Below are positions 54,072-63,278 of a stretch of DNA of 64,000 nt, in pieces. Each line of letters starts with the position of its first letter. Position 1 is the stretch's first letter. A program made the position numbers and the translations under genes. This DNA comes from Pseudomonadota bacterium (GTDB lineage Bacteria; Pseudomonadota; Alphaproteobacteria; Rhizobiales; Devosiaceae): positions 52,182 to 116,181 of the forward strand of contig JAEWLC010000014.1 in NCBI GenBank assembly GCA_023393475.1. The letters are read 5' to 3'. The notes beneath the pieces are model-generated. The model was given only the letters and a program-made list of their open reading frames with translations. It was not told where the DNA came from and ran no database searches.

Positions 54072-55535
54072 CTAGCTCGAACTGCGCTTAGGTCGACGGG
54101 CGGCACCGCCAGCAGCGCCAAGGGCCAGGACCACAGTGAAGAGGAAGGCGTTCGCCTCGATCTCCGCCGAGAAATCGAGCAGAGAATGCAGCGCGAACAC
54201 AACGATTGTACCGATTGCCGCGATAGATGTCGTGGTGCTGGATGGGTCGCGTGCAGCGCGTACCGCACGCAAGCCAAGGAAGATGATGACAAGGAGCGGG
54301 ATGGAGCCGGCGATCAAGCCCAGTTCGAACCACAGGGCCAGATAGGTAGAGTGGCTATTGTCCCAGGTGAAATCCGCGGGAAGCGGCGGCCGCTGGAACA
54401 TCTGGAACGCGGTCGCAAAGCTCCCGGCGCCATAACCAAACCACGGTCTCTCGAAAACCGCCTCCCATATTATGCGATGCGCCTCCACGCGTGACTGATC
54501 CACGCCAGGGGTGAGGACAAGCCGCTCGACGAGCGCGGTACCGAACACGGCGAAAACGATGAATGCCCCCGCCGCCAGCGCGAGGATGACAGAGACAGCT
54601 CCCATCCTACTGACGCCCTTAAGTAGGAGGACCGCGAGAACAGCCGCGGTAGCGGCTCCTGCTATGCCGGCCGCCGTGCCCATGCGCGAGCCCGTGGCAA
54701 GTAATGCGGCCGCGATGACAGCGACGCATCCCAGAACGAGGGCCAAGCGTCCAAGGAACTGTCCAAGCGTGCCATCCTTGCGCCCGGCAATAGCTTCGAC
54801 GAACAGCACGGCGCCCAGCGTCAATCCCACTGCCAGATAGGTGGCAAACGAATTGCGGTTGATGAATGTGCCCGTGGCGTAGCCGAGGTAGGTTTGCTTC
54901 TCAAAGCCGAGCAGGGTGTCGCCCCACTGGGTCAGGCTAAGAAGGCCGATGACGGCGAACAGTGCGATGATGCAGAGGATACCGACCAGCATTCGCCTGG
55001 CGCGCCTCCTGTTTGCAGCGACCTGAACGGTTAGAAAGAACAGCAATCCAAATGTGAAGAACTGGATGAGCACCAGTCCGGAACCGCCTGGGTCAAGGCT
55101 CAATGTCCTCGGCTTTGCGCCGGCGGCATTGTTGGCTTGCACAAGCTCCGGGAACCAGCCGGCAAGCGGCAACATCTGGAACGCGATGAACCCGCACAGC
55201 GCAAGCAGTGCGGCAATCTCCGGCGCGAAGCTGGACAGCCGATATCGCGGTTGGGTGCGGAGCCAGATCAGGCCGGCCCCATAAAAGAGCGTCATCGACC
55301 CGATCAGGCTCGACCACACCATCCAGAACGCCGGACGATTGCTACCAAGTGGAACAGGGGTCAGCAGCAGAAACACCATTATAGCGCCAGCGGTGAGGGC
55401 ATTCAGGCGATGAACGGTCGTATCAGCTCTAGGCGCTGCAGCTCGCGCGGTCGGACGCGGGACCAGGCGTGTAGCAGGACCGGCTGCAAACCCGCCTTCG
55501 TCTATCGTGCCGTGATCATCACTGGCGACAGTCAA
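54072..55535 (-). CDS. O-antigen ligase/polymerase family protein (Wzy-like)
   Basis: 487 residues; its ATG overlaps the upstream stop (ATGA). About a dozen membrane helices, with the large periplasmic loop containing RVEAHRIIWEAVFERPWFGYGAGSF and DNSHSTYLALWFELGLIAG, the conserved Wzy_C/O-antigen ligase pattern. The N-terminal ~40 residues are cytoplasmic and basic. The second such protein in the window (the other at 8394); it probably polymerises the polysaccharide handled by the adjacent Wzc. Confidence 0.88.
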   Translation of the reverse strand: MTVASDDHGTIDEGGFAAGPATRLVPRPTARAAAPRADTTVHRLNALTAGAIMVFLLLTPVPLGSNRPAFWMVWSSLIGSMTLFYGAGLIWLRTQPRYRLSSFAPEIAALLALCGFIAFQMLPLAGWFPELVQANNAAGAKPRTLSLDPGGSGLVLIQFFTFGLLFFLTVQVAANRRRARRMLVGILCIIALFAVIGLLSLTQWGDTLLGFEKQTYLGYATGTFINRNSFATYLAVGLTLGAVLFVEAIAGRKDGTLGQFLGRLALVLGCVAVIAAALLATGSRMGTAAGIAGAATAAVLAVLLLKGVSRMGAVSVILALAAGAFIVFAVFGTALVERLVLTPGVDQSRVEAHRIIWEAVFERPWFGYGAGSFATAFQMFQRPPLPADFTWDNSHSTYLALWFELGLIAGSIPLLVIIFLGLRAVRAARDPSSTTTSIAAIGTIVVFALHSLLDFSAEIEANAFLFTVVLALGAAGGAARRPKRSSS

Positions 55536-56203
55536 GAAGCCAGCTCCGTTTTGACCGCAGAGAGGAACCGCCGTTTCCGGTCAGGGGGAGCCGCGTCGAG
55601 GACGCGAATGTAGGTATCCCGTACTGCCTCGTTTCGCACATAGCGCTGAGCCAGAACGGCCACCCCGACCTGGCCGCTTGCGAGAACTGCGATGTCACTT
55701 TCGTAGTCGGCTCGACCGACGTCATCGAGCTCCCCCTGGTATGCCTCGGCGACCCAAGTCCGACGGTCTGCCAGCCACTGGAGGTTGGGAGCCGTCTGCT
55801 TCGACATCGCCAGAGCGGAGCGCATGGTAGCAAAATCCTGGAACTCTGCGGATGTCGCCGCGAGCACCACCCAGGCATTGGACGCATTCGGGGTTGACCT
55901 GACGACCTCCCGGGCGTTGGTGTTGCACGCCATTAGCATGCGCTTACGCGTCGCAGGGGGCTGCGCCAAGGCAAAGAAAGACCTTGGCACAGTTATGCAG
56001 TCGTCCAGGTAGAGATCGCGAGACCATTTGGATGCAGCAGGCTCAAACGCGCCGGTGACAATGGCCTCGAACTTCTGGCGATCACCTACACCGCTTGCGA
56101 AATACGGCACGATCTCGCCAACTGCCTGAGAAATCGAAGCCACGACCAGCAGCGCGCCAGCCGTAGCCATAGCGATAGCCGTGCCTCTACCCGCCACCAG
56201 CAC
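55532..56203 (-). CDS. Hypothetical membrane-anchored protein of polysaccharide operon
   Basis: Start uncertain: GTG at 56203 is shown, ATG at 56170 is possible, and the frame stays open to 56293 but would then overlap the upstream gene. An N-terminal hydrophobic helix (IAMATAGALLVVASIS) anchors a ~190-residue helical domain with repeated short helices (NASNAWVVLAATSAEFQDFATMRSAL), somewhat like a TPR/solenoid. Its stop overlaps the Wzy start. Conserved position suggests a helper in polymerisation; not a known family to me. Confidence 0.65.
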   Translation of the reverse strand: MLVAGRGTAIAMATAGALLVVASISQAVGEIVPYFASGVGDRQKFEAIVTGAFEPAASKWSRDLYLDDCITVPRSFFALAQPPATRKRMLMACNTNAREVVRSTPNASNAWVVLAATSAEFQDFATMRSALAMSKQTAPNLQWLADRRTWVAEAYQGELDDVGRADYESDIAVLASGQVGVAVLAQRYVRNEAVRDTYIRVLDAAPPDRKRRFLSAVKTELAS

Positions 56204-56228
56204 GCACCATAGATATTGTTGCGAGAAC

Positions 56229-56666
56229 TCAGGTCGGGCTGACGCCCAGTGCAGCAGTCTCGATATCCTCGCCAGCGGCAACCGCCTGAGCAATCTGGAG
56301 GATTGCAGCCGATTGTTCGCCGGTAGCGTGGTTCAGGCCGATATCCTGGATCGCGGCGACAACAACAACTCGCACGGCGTCGGAAACCGGAGCCTCTGCG
56401 AGCGCCACAACGAGGTTCGCGATGGCGGCTTCGAGATCAGCCCCGACGACACCCTGCGATTCGAGATAGGCGAAATACGCTGCAATGACTGCCGTGCAGT
56501 TCGCTTCCGTTGCACCCTCGACAGTACAGGCCGCAAGCACGGCATCCTGCGTCACGGCGGGGAGTGCGATCGGCGCGGCAACGTCCTGCGCCAGTGACGG
56601 CACAGTAACCGCCATAGGAGCCGCAACGACTGTCAGCGCAATGGCAAGTCCGATTTGCTTCAACAT
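56229..56666 (-). CDS. Small exported Ala/Val-rich protein
   Basis: 145 residues. Sec signal peptide ~1-27 (MLKQIGLAIALTVVAAPMAV, cleavage near SLAQDVA). The mature part is strongly Ala/Val-rich with two Cys (CTVEGATEANC) that may pair. No catalytic motif. First of the minus-strand set ahead of the polysaccharide genes. Confidence 0.65.
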   Translation of the reverse strand: MLKQIGLAIALTVVAAPMAVTVPSLAQDVAAPIALPAVTQDAVLAACTVEGATEANCTAVIAAYFAYLESQGVVGADLEAAIANLVVALAEAPVSDAVRVVVVAAIQDIGLNHATGEQSAAILQIAQAVAAGEDIETAALGVSPT

Positions 56667-56965
56667 GTTTTCGACCCTTCGGATAGCTGGAACCTGACCC
56701 TAGATAAGCGATCCGGGACCGTCAACAAGTTGTTCATCAATTGGTTAGGCTGGCAGTTGGGCGAGACTGCCTGGCCTCTCGCGGGCGAGCAACAGCAACA
56801 TCGGCGCCGGCACCGCCGCAGCCGCGCATTGTGGGGAGATTTCGCAAGGGCTCTGCAATTGTCGCAATTGAGCTGTTGATGCAAGTAACGCGGCCCTTGC
56901 ATAGCTGTCATCATCAGACAGCATGACAAATTGGCCGGCTAACCCTCCTAATGGGGAGACGTTTG

Positions 56966-57199
56966 ATGGAGGCACCTGACTCGGGCATGCGTCGCATCCT
57001 GGTACGCGGTTTTTCGCTGATCCAGGGCGCAATGCTTCGCGGTGTGCGGTTGCCAGCGGGTCCACAGATCGTGGAGCAGCACCTCAAGCGCATGCGGTGG
57101 CAGGAAGCTGCGGAGCTGGTGAATGCGCGCAACGAGGCCTGTCGCGAGGCGCTCCTGCGTGATGTGGATGTCCTGGCTTCGTCAACGCCGGGGGAGTGA
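56966..57199 (+). CDS. Hypothetical 77-residue protein
   Basis: ATG at 56966 with GGGGAG eight bases upstream. Basic and helical (MRRILVRGFSLIQGAML, then LVNARNEACREALLRDVDV). No membrane segment or family recognised. Upstream of the exported protein gene, same strand. Confidence 0.5.
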   Translation: MEAPDSGMRRILVRGFSLIQGAMLRGVRLPAGPQIVEQHLKRMRWQEAAELVNARNEACREALLRDVDVLASSTPGE

Positions 57200-57290
57200 A
57201 CGGCGGCGTTATCCTTACTTAAAGGTTATTGCCGCAAATGTGTGCACTGCTGGTACTTGGGGGCACCGCTTCGTTCCGAAAGGTGTCGGG

Positions 57291-57896
57291 TTGCGTTCTG
57301 TCGTGAAGTTCCTCCCCGTTCTGGGGATTCTGATGCTTATGCCATTTGCCCAGACGACCGCTGCAGCGGATCTGAATTCCGCGCCGATGGCAGCGATCGA
57401 TCCTGCGCAGGTAAGCCTGCGTGACGCGCTGTCGCGCTACCTCTCGCTGGAAATGGTCCGGGCGACGTTCGACGTCCTGCCCCGCGAGGAGATCGGCGCC
57501 GAACTCGAGGCTCAGGCGGTTCGTTGGGGTGGGGTCCCGCCATCGGCGGCCGAGCTTGCCGACATCGACCAGCAACTGCTGGCCGAGGCCAGCTACTACA
57601 TGGTCTCGCTCAGCTACCTCGTGCAGGTTGGCGGAGCGGTGTTCCCGAGCGATAAGGCGGAAGAGGTCTATGCCAACGACACGATCGTCCGGCTCGACGA
57701 TCTGCGCCGGCGCCTTTTCGCATCCATCGAGGAAGGCGAGGACGTGCTACCCATCCTTGCCGAACTCGAACAGATCCGCGCACTCACCGAGGGCTATCGG
57801 ACCATCCCCGACGGCTTCGGCCTGTTCGAGCGGCATGACGAACTGCTCGAACGTGTGCTGCAGTCATACGCAGAGGCCGACGTAACGCCGGCCTGA
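57291..57896 (+). CDS. Exported hypothetical protein
   Basis: 201 residues from a TTG at 57291 (AAAGG upstream); a GTG at 57303 is the alternative. A signal peptide (VKFLPVLGILMLMPFAQTTAAA) is followed by an acidic, mostly helical mature domain (LEMVRATFDVLPREEIGAELEAQ ... LFASIEEGEDVLPILAELEQI). No family recognised. Convergent with the cysteine peptidase gene, six bases apart. Confidence 0.68.
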   Translation: MRSVVKFLPVLGILMLMPFAQTTAAADLNSAPMAAIDPAQVSLRDALSRYLSLEMVRATFDVLPREEIGAELEAQAVRWGGVPPSAAELADIDQQLLAEASYYMVSLSYLVQVGGAVFPSDKAEEVYANDTIVRLDDLRRRLFASIEEGEDVLPILAELEQIRALTEGYRTIPDGFGLFERHDELLERVLQSYAEADVTPA

Positions 57897-57902
57897 CGTC
57901 GC

Positions 57903-58427
57903 TTAGCTCCAGTTGCGCGGGTTCGCGCCCGACATGGAGATGATGCGGTAGCCGGTCTGGCTGAGCGGCTTCACCGTGGCCGTGAGGTTGTCGAGTACCA
58001 GATCCTTGCCGTTGGTCTTGACCACCAGGATCGCGTGGCCCTCGCCCTTGCGCGTCTTGACGTAGGCAATCCGCAACGAACTGGCCGGGATACCGGCCTT
58101 GATCAGCGCCTTGCGCTTGGCGAGAACGTAGTCTTCGCAGTCGCCTGACGTCGCGTTGGCGTTCCACACATCGGCGCCCTTCGCATCGTAGCGCGGCTTG
58201 ATGGTGCGGTTGACGTGGCTGTTGACGCGCTTGAGCGTCGCCATAACGTCGGTTGTGACAGTGACCTTGGCCTTGCCGCCGCCCTGGCATTCCTGCGGCG
58301 TCTTCAGGCACATAAGCTGGTAGCCGAGTGGAGCATGCCCCGCGGCGTTAGCCGGTGCGACAAAGCCCGCCATGATGACGGCCATGAGCGGCAAAGCGGC
58401 CGCCAAGCCCCTTCTGGGTATACGCAT
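57903..58427 (-). CDS. Transglutaminase-like cysteine peptidase (BTLCP)
   Basis: 174 residues from the ATG at 58427 (AGGGGG upstream). A Sec signal peptide (about 1-30, cleavage after ANAAG) and then the bacterial transglutaminase-like cysteine protease core: WNANATSGDCEDYVLAKR (catalytic Cys), GHAILVVKT (His) and LVLDNL (Asp). Related LapG proteases in Pseudomonas cut a surface adhesin in the periplasm, controlling biofilm attachment; a similar role here is inference. Confidence 0.88.
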   Translation of the reverse strand: MRIPRRGLAAALPLMAVIMAGFVAPANAAGHAPLGYQLMCLKTPQECQGGGKAKVTVTTDVMATLKRVNSHVNRTIKPRYDAKGADVWNANATSGDCEDYVLAKRKALIKAGIPASSLRIAYVKTRKGEGHAILVVKTNGKDLVLDNLTATVKPLSQTGYRIISMSGANPRNWS

Positions 58428-58528
58428 TTTCGAACCCCCTGGCGCATTCTGCACCGTGGAAGGATCGTGCCTGATGCGATTTGCCGCCGCGTTCAGGCTT
58501 TCCGTAAAATTTTACGCGAATTGCATGA

Positions 58529-58777
58529 TCACGCGTACTGAGGCCACAGGCTGGTGCGGAGCACCAGGGTAGCCGTCAGGCCCGCGTTGAACGCGAACAC
58601 AGTGAGGGCAATCCAGCCGAGTGCCGCGATAACCGGCGCGCCTGCTGCGACCAGCGCTGCGCAAGTTGTGAGGAACAGAAGGCTACCGACTACCGCCCAA
58701 CCAAGTACCGAATAGAAACCGCCGGCGAGCAGCCCGAGACTGCCGGCCAGCAGACCTGCCAATACACTTACGCCCAT
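58529..58777 (-). CDS. Small membrane protein
   Basis: 82 residues from the ATG at 58777 (GGGGGTG upstream). Two to three hydrophobic helices (VLAGLLAGSLGLLAGGFYSVLGWAVVG and IAALGWIALTVFAFNAGL) with short loops. No family recognised. Confidence 0.52.
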   Translation of the reverse strand: MGVSVLAGLLAGSLGLLAGGFYSVLGWAVVGSLLFLTTCAALVAAGAPVIAALGWIALTVFAFNAGLTATLVLRTSLWPQYA

Positions 58778-59102
58778 TCTAGGCACCCCCAATTTCAAGG
58801 GGAGCGTGTCACCTGTCACCTTAAGTGCGGGTTACACAATGGGTGCAATTTTCATCGTTCTGGATGGATCGAGGCCGCCGCGCGGCGTTGGATTCGCTTG
58901 GTTTTCCTGTTGTGGAACCGGTTTCTGCAATGATCCGCCGCCACCAAATTGCGTTTCCCCCGCGGTCGCCCCATTGGCAGGATTGCCCCGGCGGGGGGAT
59001 AGGGCGAAACGGGCCGACGGGGTATCTATCGGCCTAATCGGGGCCATTGCGGTCCCATTGGCATTGCGGCCCCTGGCCCGGCCCAAAAAGAACGGAGCAA
59101 AC

Positions 59103-60596
59103 ATGTCCCTCATCAATCACCGCGCCTTGCTGGCGGCCGTCCTGCTCGGCAGCGTTGCCTTCGCGCCTGTCGCCATGGCGCAGGACTTCGATGCAAACGC
59201 TACGATCCGCATCGGCTCGCTCTACGAGCCGCAGAACCTCGACAACACCGCAGGCGCCGGCCAGGGCATCAACGAGGCCTTCAACGGCAACGTCTACGAG
59301 GCCCTGTTCCAGCTCACCGATGCCGGCACGGTCGAGCCCAAGCTCGTCGAGAGCTACACCGCTTCCGAGGACGGGCTCACCTACACCTTCAAGCTGAAGC
59401 CGGGCGTGACCTTCCACTCGGGCGACCCGCTGACCGCGGCGGACGTGAAGTACTCGATCGAGCGCGTCACTGCCGAGGCCTCGAAGAGCTCGCGCAAGAA
59501 GAGCCTCTCGACCATCACCGGCATCGAGACGCCGGATGACTCGACTGTCGTCATCACGCTCTCCGCTCGCTCGATCTCCCTGCCCTACAACCTCAGCTAC
59601 GTCTGGATCGTCAACGACGCGGCCACCGACATCACCGCGACGGAAGACGGCACCGGCCCCTATTCGCTCGAAGAATGGCGCCGTGGCTCGGCCCTCGCGC
59701 TGGCCCGCAACGACAAGTACTGGGGCACTGCGCCTACCAACGCGGAAGTGGTCTATACCTACTTCACCGACGCCACCGCGCTGAACAACGCACTGCTGAC
59801 CAACGCAGTGGACGTGATCACCTCGGTCCAGAGCCCGGATTCGTTGGCTCAGTTCGCCGGCAACCCGGCCTTCACCGTGACCGAGGGCGCCTCGACCACC
59901 AAGGAACTGCTCGCCTGGAACGACCGCGTCGCGCCGTTCGACAACGTCAAGGTGCGCAAAGCCCTCGCCAAGGCCACCGACAAGGCGAAGCTCCTCAATT
60001 CGATCTGGGGCGAGTACGGCACGCTGATCGGCTCGTTCGTTCCGCCGACCGACCCGTGGTACGTCGACCTCACCGGTGTCGACGCCTATGACCTCGACGC
60101 CGCCAAGGCGCTCCTCGCCGAGGCCGGTTACCCCGATGGCTTCGAGTTCACGCTCGATACCCCGGACTACGACCCGCATCCGATCGTCGCGCAGTTCCTG
60201 CAGGCAGAGTACGCCAAGGTCGGCGTAAAGGTGAACATCAACATCATCACCGCCAACGAGTGGTACGAGAAGATCTACAAGGCGCACGACTTCCAGGCGA
60301 CGCTGCAGGAGCACGTGAACCACCGCGATATCGTCTTCTACGGCAACCCGGACTTTTACTGGGGCTACAACAACCCCGATGTCGTGAAGCTTATCGCCGA
60401 CAGCGAGAGCGCCCCGACCGAGGCGGATCAGGTCGCCAAGCTCACCGAAGCGAACAAGCTGATCGCCGAGGACGCCGCCAGCAACTGGCTCTACCTCTAC
60501 CCGCAGATCGTGGTTTCGGCCGCGAACGTCTCGGGCTACCCGGTGAACGGCCTCAACTCGCAGTTCTTCGCCTACGGGATCAAGAAGGCGCAGTAA
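59103..60596 (+). CDS. ABC transporter substrate-binding protein, family 5
   Basis: 497 residues from the ATG at 59103 with GGAG six bases upstream. Signal peptide ~1-25 (cleavage after AMA-QDF). Family 5 (DppA/OppA) signatures: TIRIGSLYEPQNLDN, YEALFQLTDAG, TYTFKLKPGVTFHSGDPLTAADVKYSIERV, VRKALAKATDK. Binds peptides or related solutes in the periplasm; the ligand is not evident. First gene of a five-gene importer, and separated from the rest by a strong hairpin. Confidence 0.95.
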   Translation: MSLINHRALLAAVLLGSVAFAPVAMAQDFDANATIRIGSLYEPQNLDNTAGAGQGINEAFNGNVYEALFQLTDAGTVEPKLVESYTASEDGLTYTFKLKPGVTFHSGDPLTAADVKYSIERVTAEASKSSRKKSLSTITGIETPDDSTVVITLSARSISLPYNLSYVWIVNDAATDITATEDGTGPYSLEEWRRGSALALARNDKYWGTAPTNAEVVYTYFTDATALNNALLTNAVDVITSVQSPDSLAQFAGNPAFTVTEGASTTKELLAWNDRVAPFDNVKVRKALAKATDKAKLLNSIWGEYGTLIGSFVPPTDPWYVDLTGVDAYDLDAAKALLAEAGYPDGFEFTLDTPDYDPHPIVAQFLQAEYAKVGVKVNINIITANEWYEKIYKAHDFQATLQEHVNHRDIVFYGNPDFYWGYNNPDVVKLIADSESAPTEADQVAKLTEANKLIAEDAASNWLYLYPQIVVSAANVSGYPVNGLNSQFFAYGIKKAQ

Positions 60597-60619
60597 GCGC
60601 CACCAACCCATGACGACGC

Positions 60620-60647
60620 GGGCGCCGCACGGTACAGTGCGGCGCCC
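60620..60647 (+). terminator. Strong hairpin after binding-protein gene
   Basis: GGGCGCCGCAC and GTGCGGCGCCC form a perfect 11-base-pair stem around a six-base loop (GGTACA), 24 bases after the stop. Followed only by GTTGCTTT, so a partial terminator or an mRNA-stabilising stem that keeps binding-protein levels above the permeases is more likely than full termination. Confidence 0.7.
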
Positions 60648-60670
60648 GTTGCTTTCCGAAAGCCCCGACC

Positions 60671-61627
60671 ATTCTCACCTACCTCCTACGGCGCCTTGTC
60701 ATCCTGCTGCTCTCGCTGCTGATTGCGGCCGTGGTGCTGTTCATCCTGCTGCGCCTGCTTCCCGGTGATCCGGCCAACGCGCTGCTCGGCGTGGGCGCGA
60801 CGGAACAGCAGATCGCCGCCGCACGGGCGCAGATCGGGTCGGACCAGCCGCTGCTCATGCAATTCGCGAGCTTCATCGCCAACCTCGCCCGGTTCGACCT
60901 CGGTCAGTCATTCGTCAGCAAGGCGGGGGTGCTCGAGGAAATAGGCAACCGGATGAGCGTCACGCTCCCCCTCACCATCTTCGGCTTCCTTCTCGCCACC
61001 GTGATCGCCGTGCCGCTCGGCATCGTCTCCGCGGTGAAGTCGGACAAATGGTACGGCGCGGCCATCTCCGTGGTGAGCCAGCTCGGCATCGCCATCCCGG
61101 TGTTCTGGCTCGGCATCCTCATCGTGACGATCTTCGCCATCAACCTGCGCATCTTTCCTTCAGGCGGCTTTCCGCTGAAGGGCTGGACGAATTTCGGTGA
61201 AGCCGCGACGGCCATGGTTCTGCCCGTGCTCACGGTCGCGCTGGTGATAGCGGCGTCGCTGCTGCGCTACGTGCGCTCCGCCACGCAGGACGTGATCGGC
61301 AGCGACTTCATCCGAACGGCCCGGGCTCACGGCTCCAGTTTCCCCGAGGCTCTCGTCCGTCACGGCATTCGCAACGGCGCGGTGCCGGTGATCTCCATCC
61401 TCGGCATCGAACTCGCGACGACCTTCCTCGGTGCGGTGGTCGTCGAGAAGGTGTTCGCGCTGCCCGGCCTCGGCTCGATGCTGCTGCTCGCGATCCAGCA
61501 GCGCGACTATCCCAATGTTCAAGGCGTGTTGTTCGTTTCCACCCTGCTCGTGCTGCTGATCGGCTTTGCCGCCGACCTGCTGCAGCGGCTGGTCGACCCG
61601 CGACTTCGGGGACGTAGCCACTCATGA
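60671..61627 (+). CDS. ABC transporter permease (DppB-like)
   Basis: About 318 residues if it starts at the ATT at 60671. Family homology (LTYLLRRLVILLLSLLIAAV, the first helix) begins there, but the open frame has no ATG, GTG or TTG between its upstream stop (60611) and a GTG at 60731, which would cut into the first helix. RLLPGDPANALLG and the EAA loop TARAHGSSFPEALVRHGIRNGA are typical of DppB. Six membrane helices. Stop overlaps the next start. Confidence 0.88.
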   Translation: MLTYLLRRLVILLLSLLIAAVVLFILLRLLPGDPANALLGVGATEQQIAAARAQIGSDQPLLMQFASFIANLARFDLGQSFVSKAGVLEEIGNRMSVTLPLTIFGFLLATVIAVPLGIVSAVKSDKWYGAAISVVSQLGIAIPVFWLGILIVTIFAINLRIFPSGGFPLKGWTNFGEAATAMVLPVLTVALVIAASLLRYVRSATQDVIGSDFIRTARAHGSSFPEALVRHGIRNGAVPVISILGIELATTFLGAVVVEKVFALPGLGSMLLLAIQQRDYPNVQGVLFVSTLLVLLIGFAADLLQRLVDPRLRGRSHS

Positions 61628-62472
61628 CGACGCTCGATCAGGCAGCACCAGCGCGCCGAGACTATTCGCTCAGCCTCTGGATCGGCGCGATCCTCGTGGG
61701 CCTGCATGTTGCTGTTGCCCTCCTCACCCTCGTCTGGACGCCCTACGATCCCACGACCCTGACCGGCGGGCGGCTTGAGCCGCCATCATTCGCCCATTGG
61801 GCTGGCACCGACCGACTGGGCCGCGACTTCTTCACCCAGATCATGATCGGCTCGCGCATCGCGCTGATCGTCGGTCTTGGCGCCGTCGCCATCGGCGCGG
61901 TCATCGGCGTGACGCTCGGCATGCTGGCTGCCTTCGCCACGAAGCTGCTCGACGACGCGCTGGCGGCGACGCTCGACATCCTCATCGCCTTCCCCACCCT
62001 GCTGATCGCCATGCTGGTGGTTGCCGCGAGCGATACCGCCAGCCTCGGCACGGCGATCCTCGCTCTCGGAATTGCACTTTCCGCCATCGTCGCCCGGCTG
62101 ACCCGCATCCTCGCCAAGCGCGTGCTGCTGATGGACTACATCACGGCGTCCCGGACCTCCGGTACGTCCTGGCTGGGGATCGTCTTCGGCCATGTGCTCC
62201 CCAATATCTGGCCGACGCTGTCGGTGAATTTCGCGCTGCAGTTTGGCCTCGCCGTCATCGCCGAAGCGTCCCTCTCCTATCTCGGTCTCGGCGCCCCACC
62301 GCCCAATGCGTCCTGGGGCCGGTTGCTGCAGGAGGCACAAGGTACGGTCTACACCGCTCCGATCGGCGCCATCGCCCCGGGTATCGCACTTGTGTCGCTG
62401 GTGATCGGGGTGAACCTGCTGGCCGACGGCCTGCGCGACCTCGCCGATCCGACTCGGAGGATCACGCGATGA
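61624..62472 (+). CDS. ABC transporter permease (DppC-like)
   Basis: 282 residues, start overlapping the previous stop (ATGA). HWAGTDRLGRDFFTQIMIGSRI at the N-terminal loop is the DppC/OppC signature, and the EAA loop is ITASRTSGTSWLGIVFGHVLPNI. Six helices. Forms the membrane channel with the DppB-like partner. Confidence 0.95.
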   Translation: MTTLDQAAPARRDYSLSLWIGAILVGLHVAVALLTLVWTPYDPTTLTGGRLEPPSFAHWAGTDRLGRDFFTQIMIGSRIALIVGLGAVAIGAVIGVTLGMLAAFATKLLDDALAATLDILIAFPTLLIAMLVVAASDTASLGTAILALGIALSAIVARLTRILAKRVLLMDYITASRTSGTSWLGIVFGHVLPNIWPTLSVNFALQFGLAVIAEASLSYLGLGAPPPNASWGRLLQEAQGTVYTAPIGAIAPGIALVSLVIGVNLLADGLRDLADPTRRITR

Positions 62473-63274
62473 GCGACATCCTCGATATCCAGGGACTGAA
62501 CCTCTCCGCAGATGGGGTGCCGCTCGTCTCCAACCTGTCGCTCAGCATCTCTCCAGGAGAGCGAGTCGGGCTCATAGGCGAGTCGGGCTCGGGCAAGTCG
62601 CTCACGGCTATGGCCGCGACGGGGCTGCTGCCGAAATCGATCGACGCCACCGGCTCCGTGCACCTCGGCGGCAGCCAAGTGATCGGTGCGCCCGACCGTG
62701 CTCTCGACCAGTTGCGCGGCACGGTGTCGGCGGTGGTCTTCCAGGAGCCGCTAACCGCCCTCGATCCGCTGATGCGGCTCGGTCGACAGATTGCGGAACC
62801 ACTTCGTCGCCGCGCCCGTCGCGATGGGCAGGACCTCAACGGACCCGCCCTCGAGCGAGAGGTCATCGGCCTCCTCGAACAGGTCGCGCTGCCGCAACCC
62901 GAGCGTATCGCGCGCTCATATCCGCACGAAATCTCAGGCGGCCAGCGCCAGCGCGTGGCCATCGCCATCGCCCTCGCCTGCCGACCGCAACTGCTGATTG
63001 CCGACGAACCGACCACAGCGCTCGACGTGACCACGCAGGCCGAGATCGTGAGACTGCTCGATCGGCTGGTACGCGAACGCAACATGGCGCTGCTGTTCAT
63101 CAGCCACGACCTGCCCGTGGTCGCCGGCTTGGTGGATCGCGTGATGGTCCTCCGGCGCGGCGAGACGGTCGAGCAGGGTCCGGTCGGGAAGGTGTTCGCG
63201 GCGCCCGAGCATGACTATACGAAGTCGCTGGTGGCCGCGGCCCGTTCCCTCGATGTGGCGTTGGGAGGAGCGGC

Positions 63275-63278
<4 letters not shown>
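62469..63278 (+). CDS. ABC transporter ATP-binding protein (DppD-like)
   Basis: 269 residues from the ATG at 62469, overlapping the permease stop; the frame is open far upstream but that part is antisense-like to the permease. Walker A GESGSGKS, Q-loop VFQEPLTALDP, signature ISGGQRQR, Walker B LLIADEPTTALD, H-loop ISHD. Energises peptide-type uptake with the second ATPase. Confidence 0.95.

Noticed and set aside
59034..60611. Minus-strand frame of 525 codons
   Set aside because: Exact antisense of the binding-protein gene; composition dominated by Val, Gly and Arg, as expected from the complement of family 5 codons.
61797..62468. Upstream extension of the DppD-like ATPase frame
   Set aside because: Lies in an alternate frame of the DppC-like permease; ATPase homology begins at 62469.
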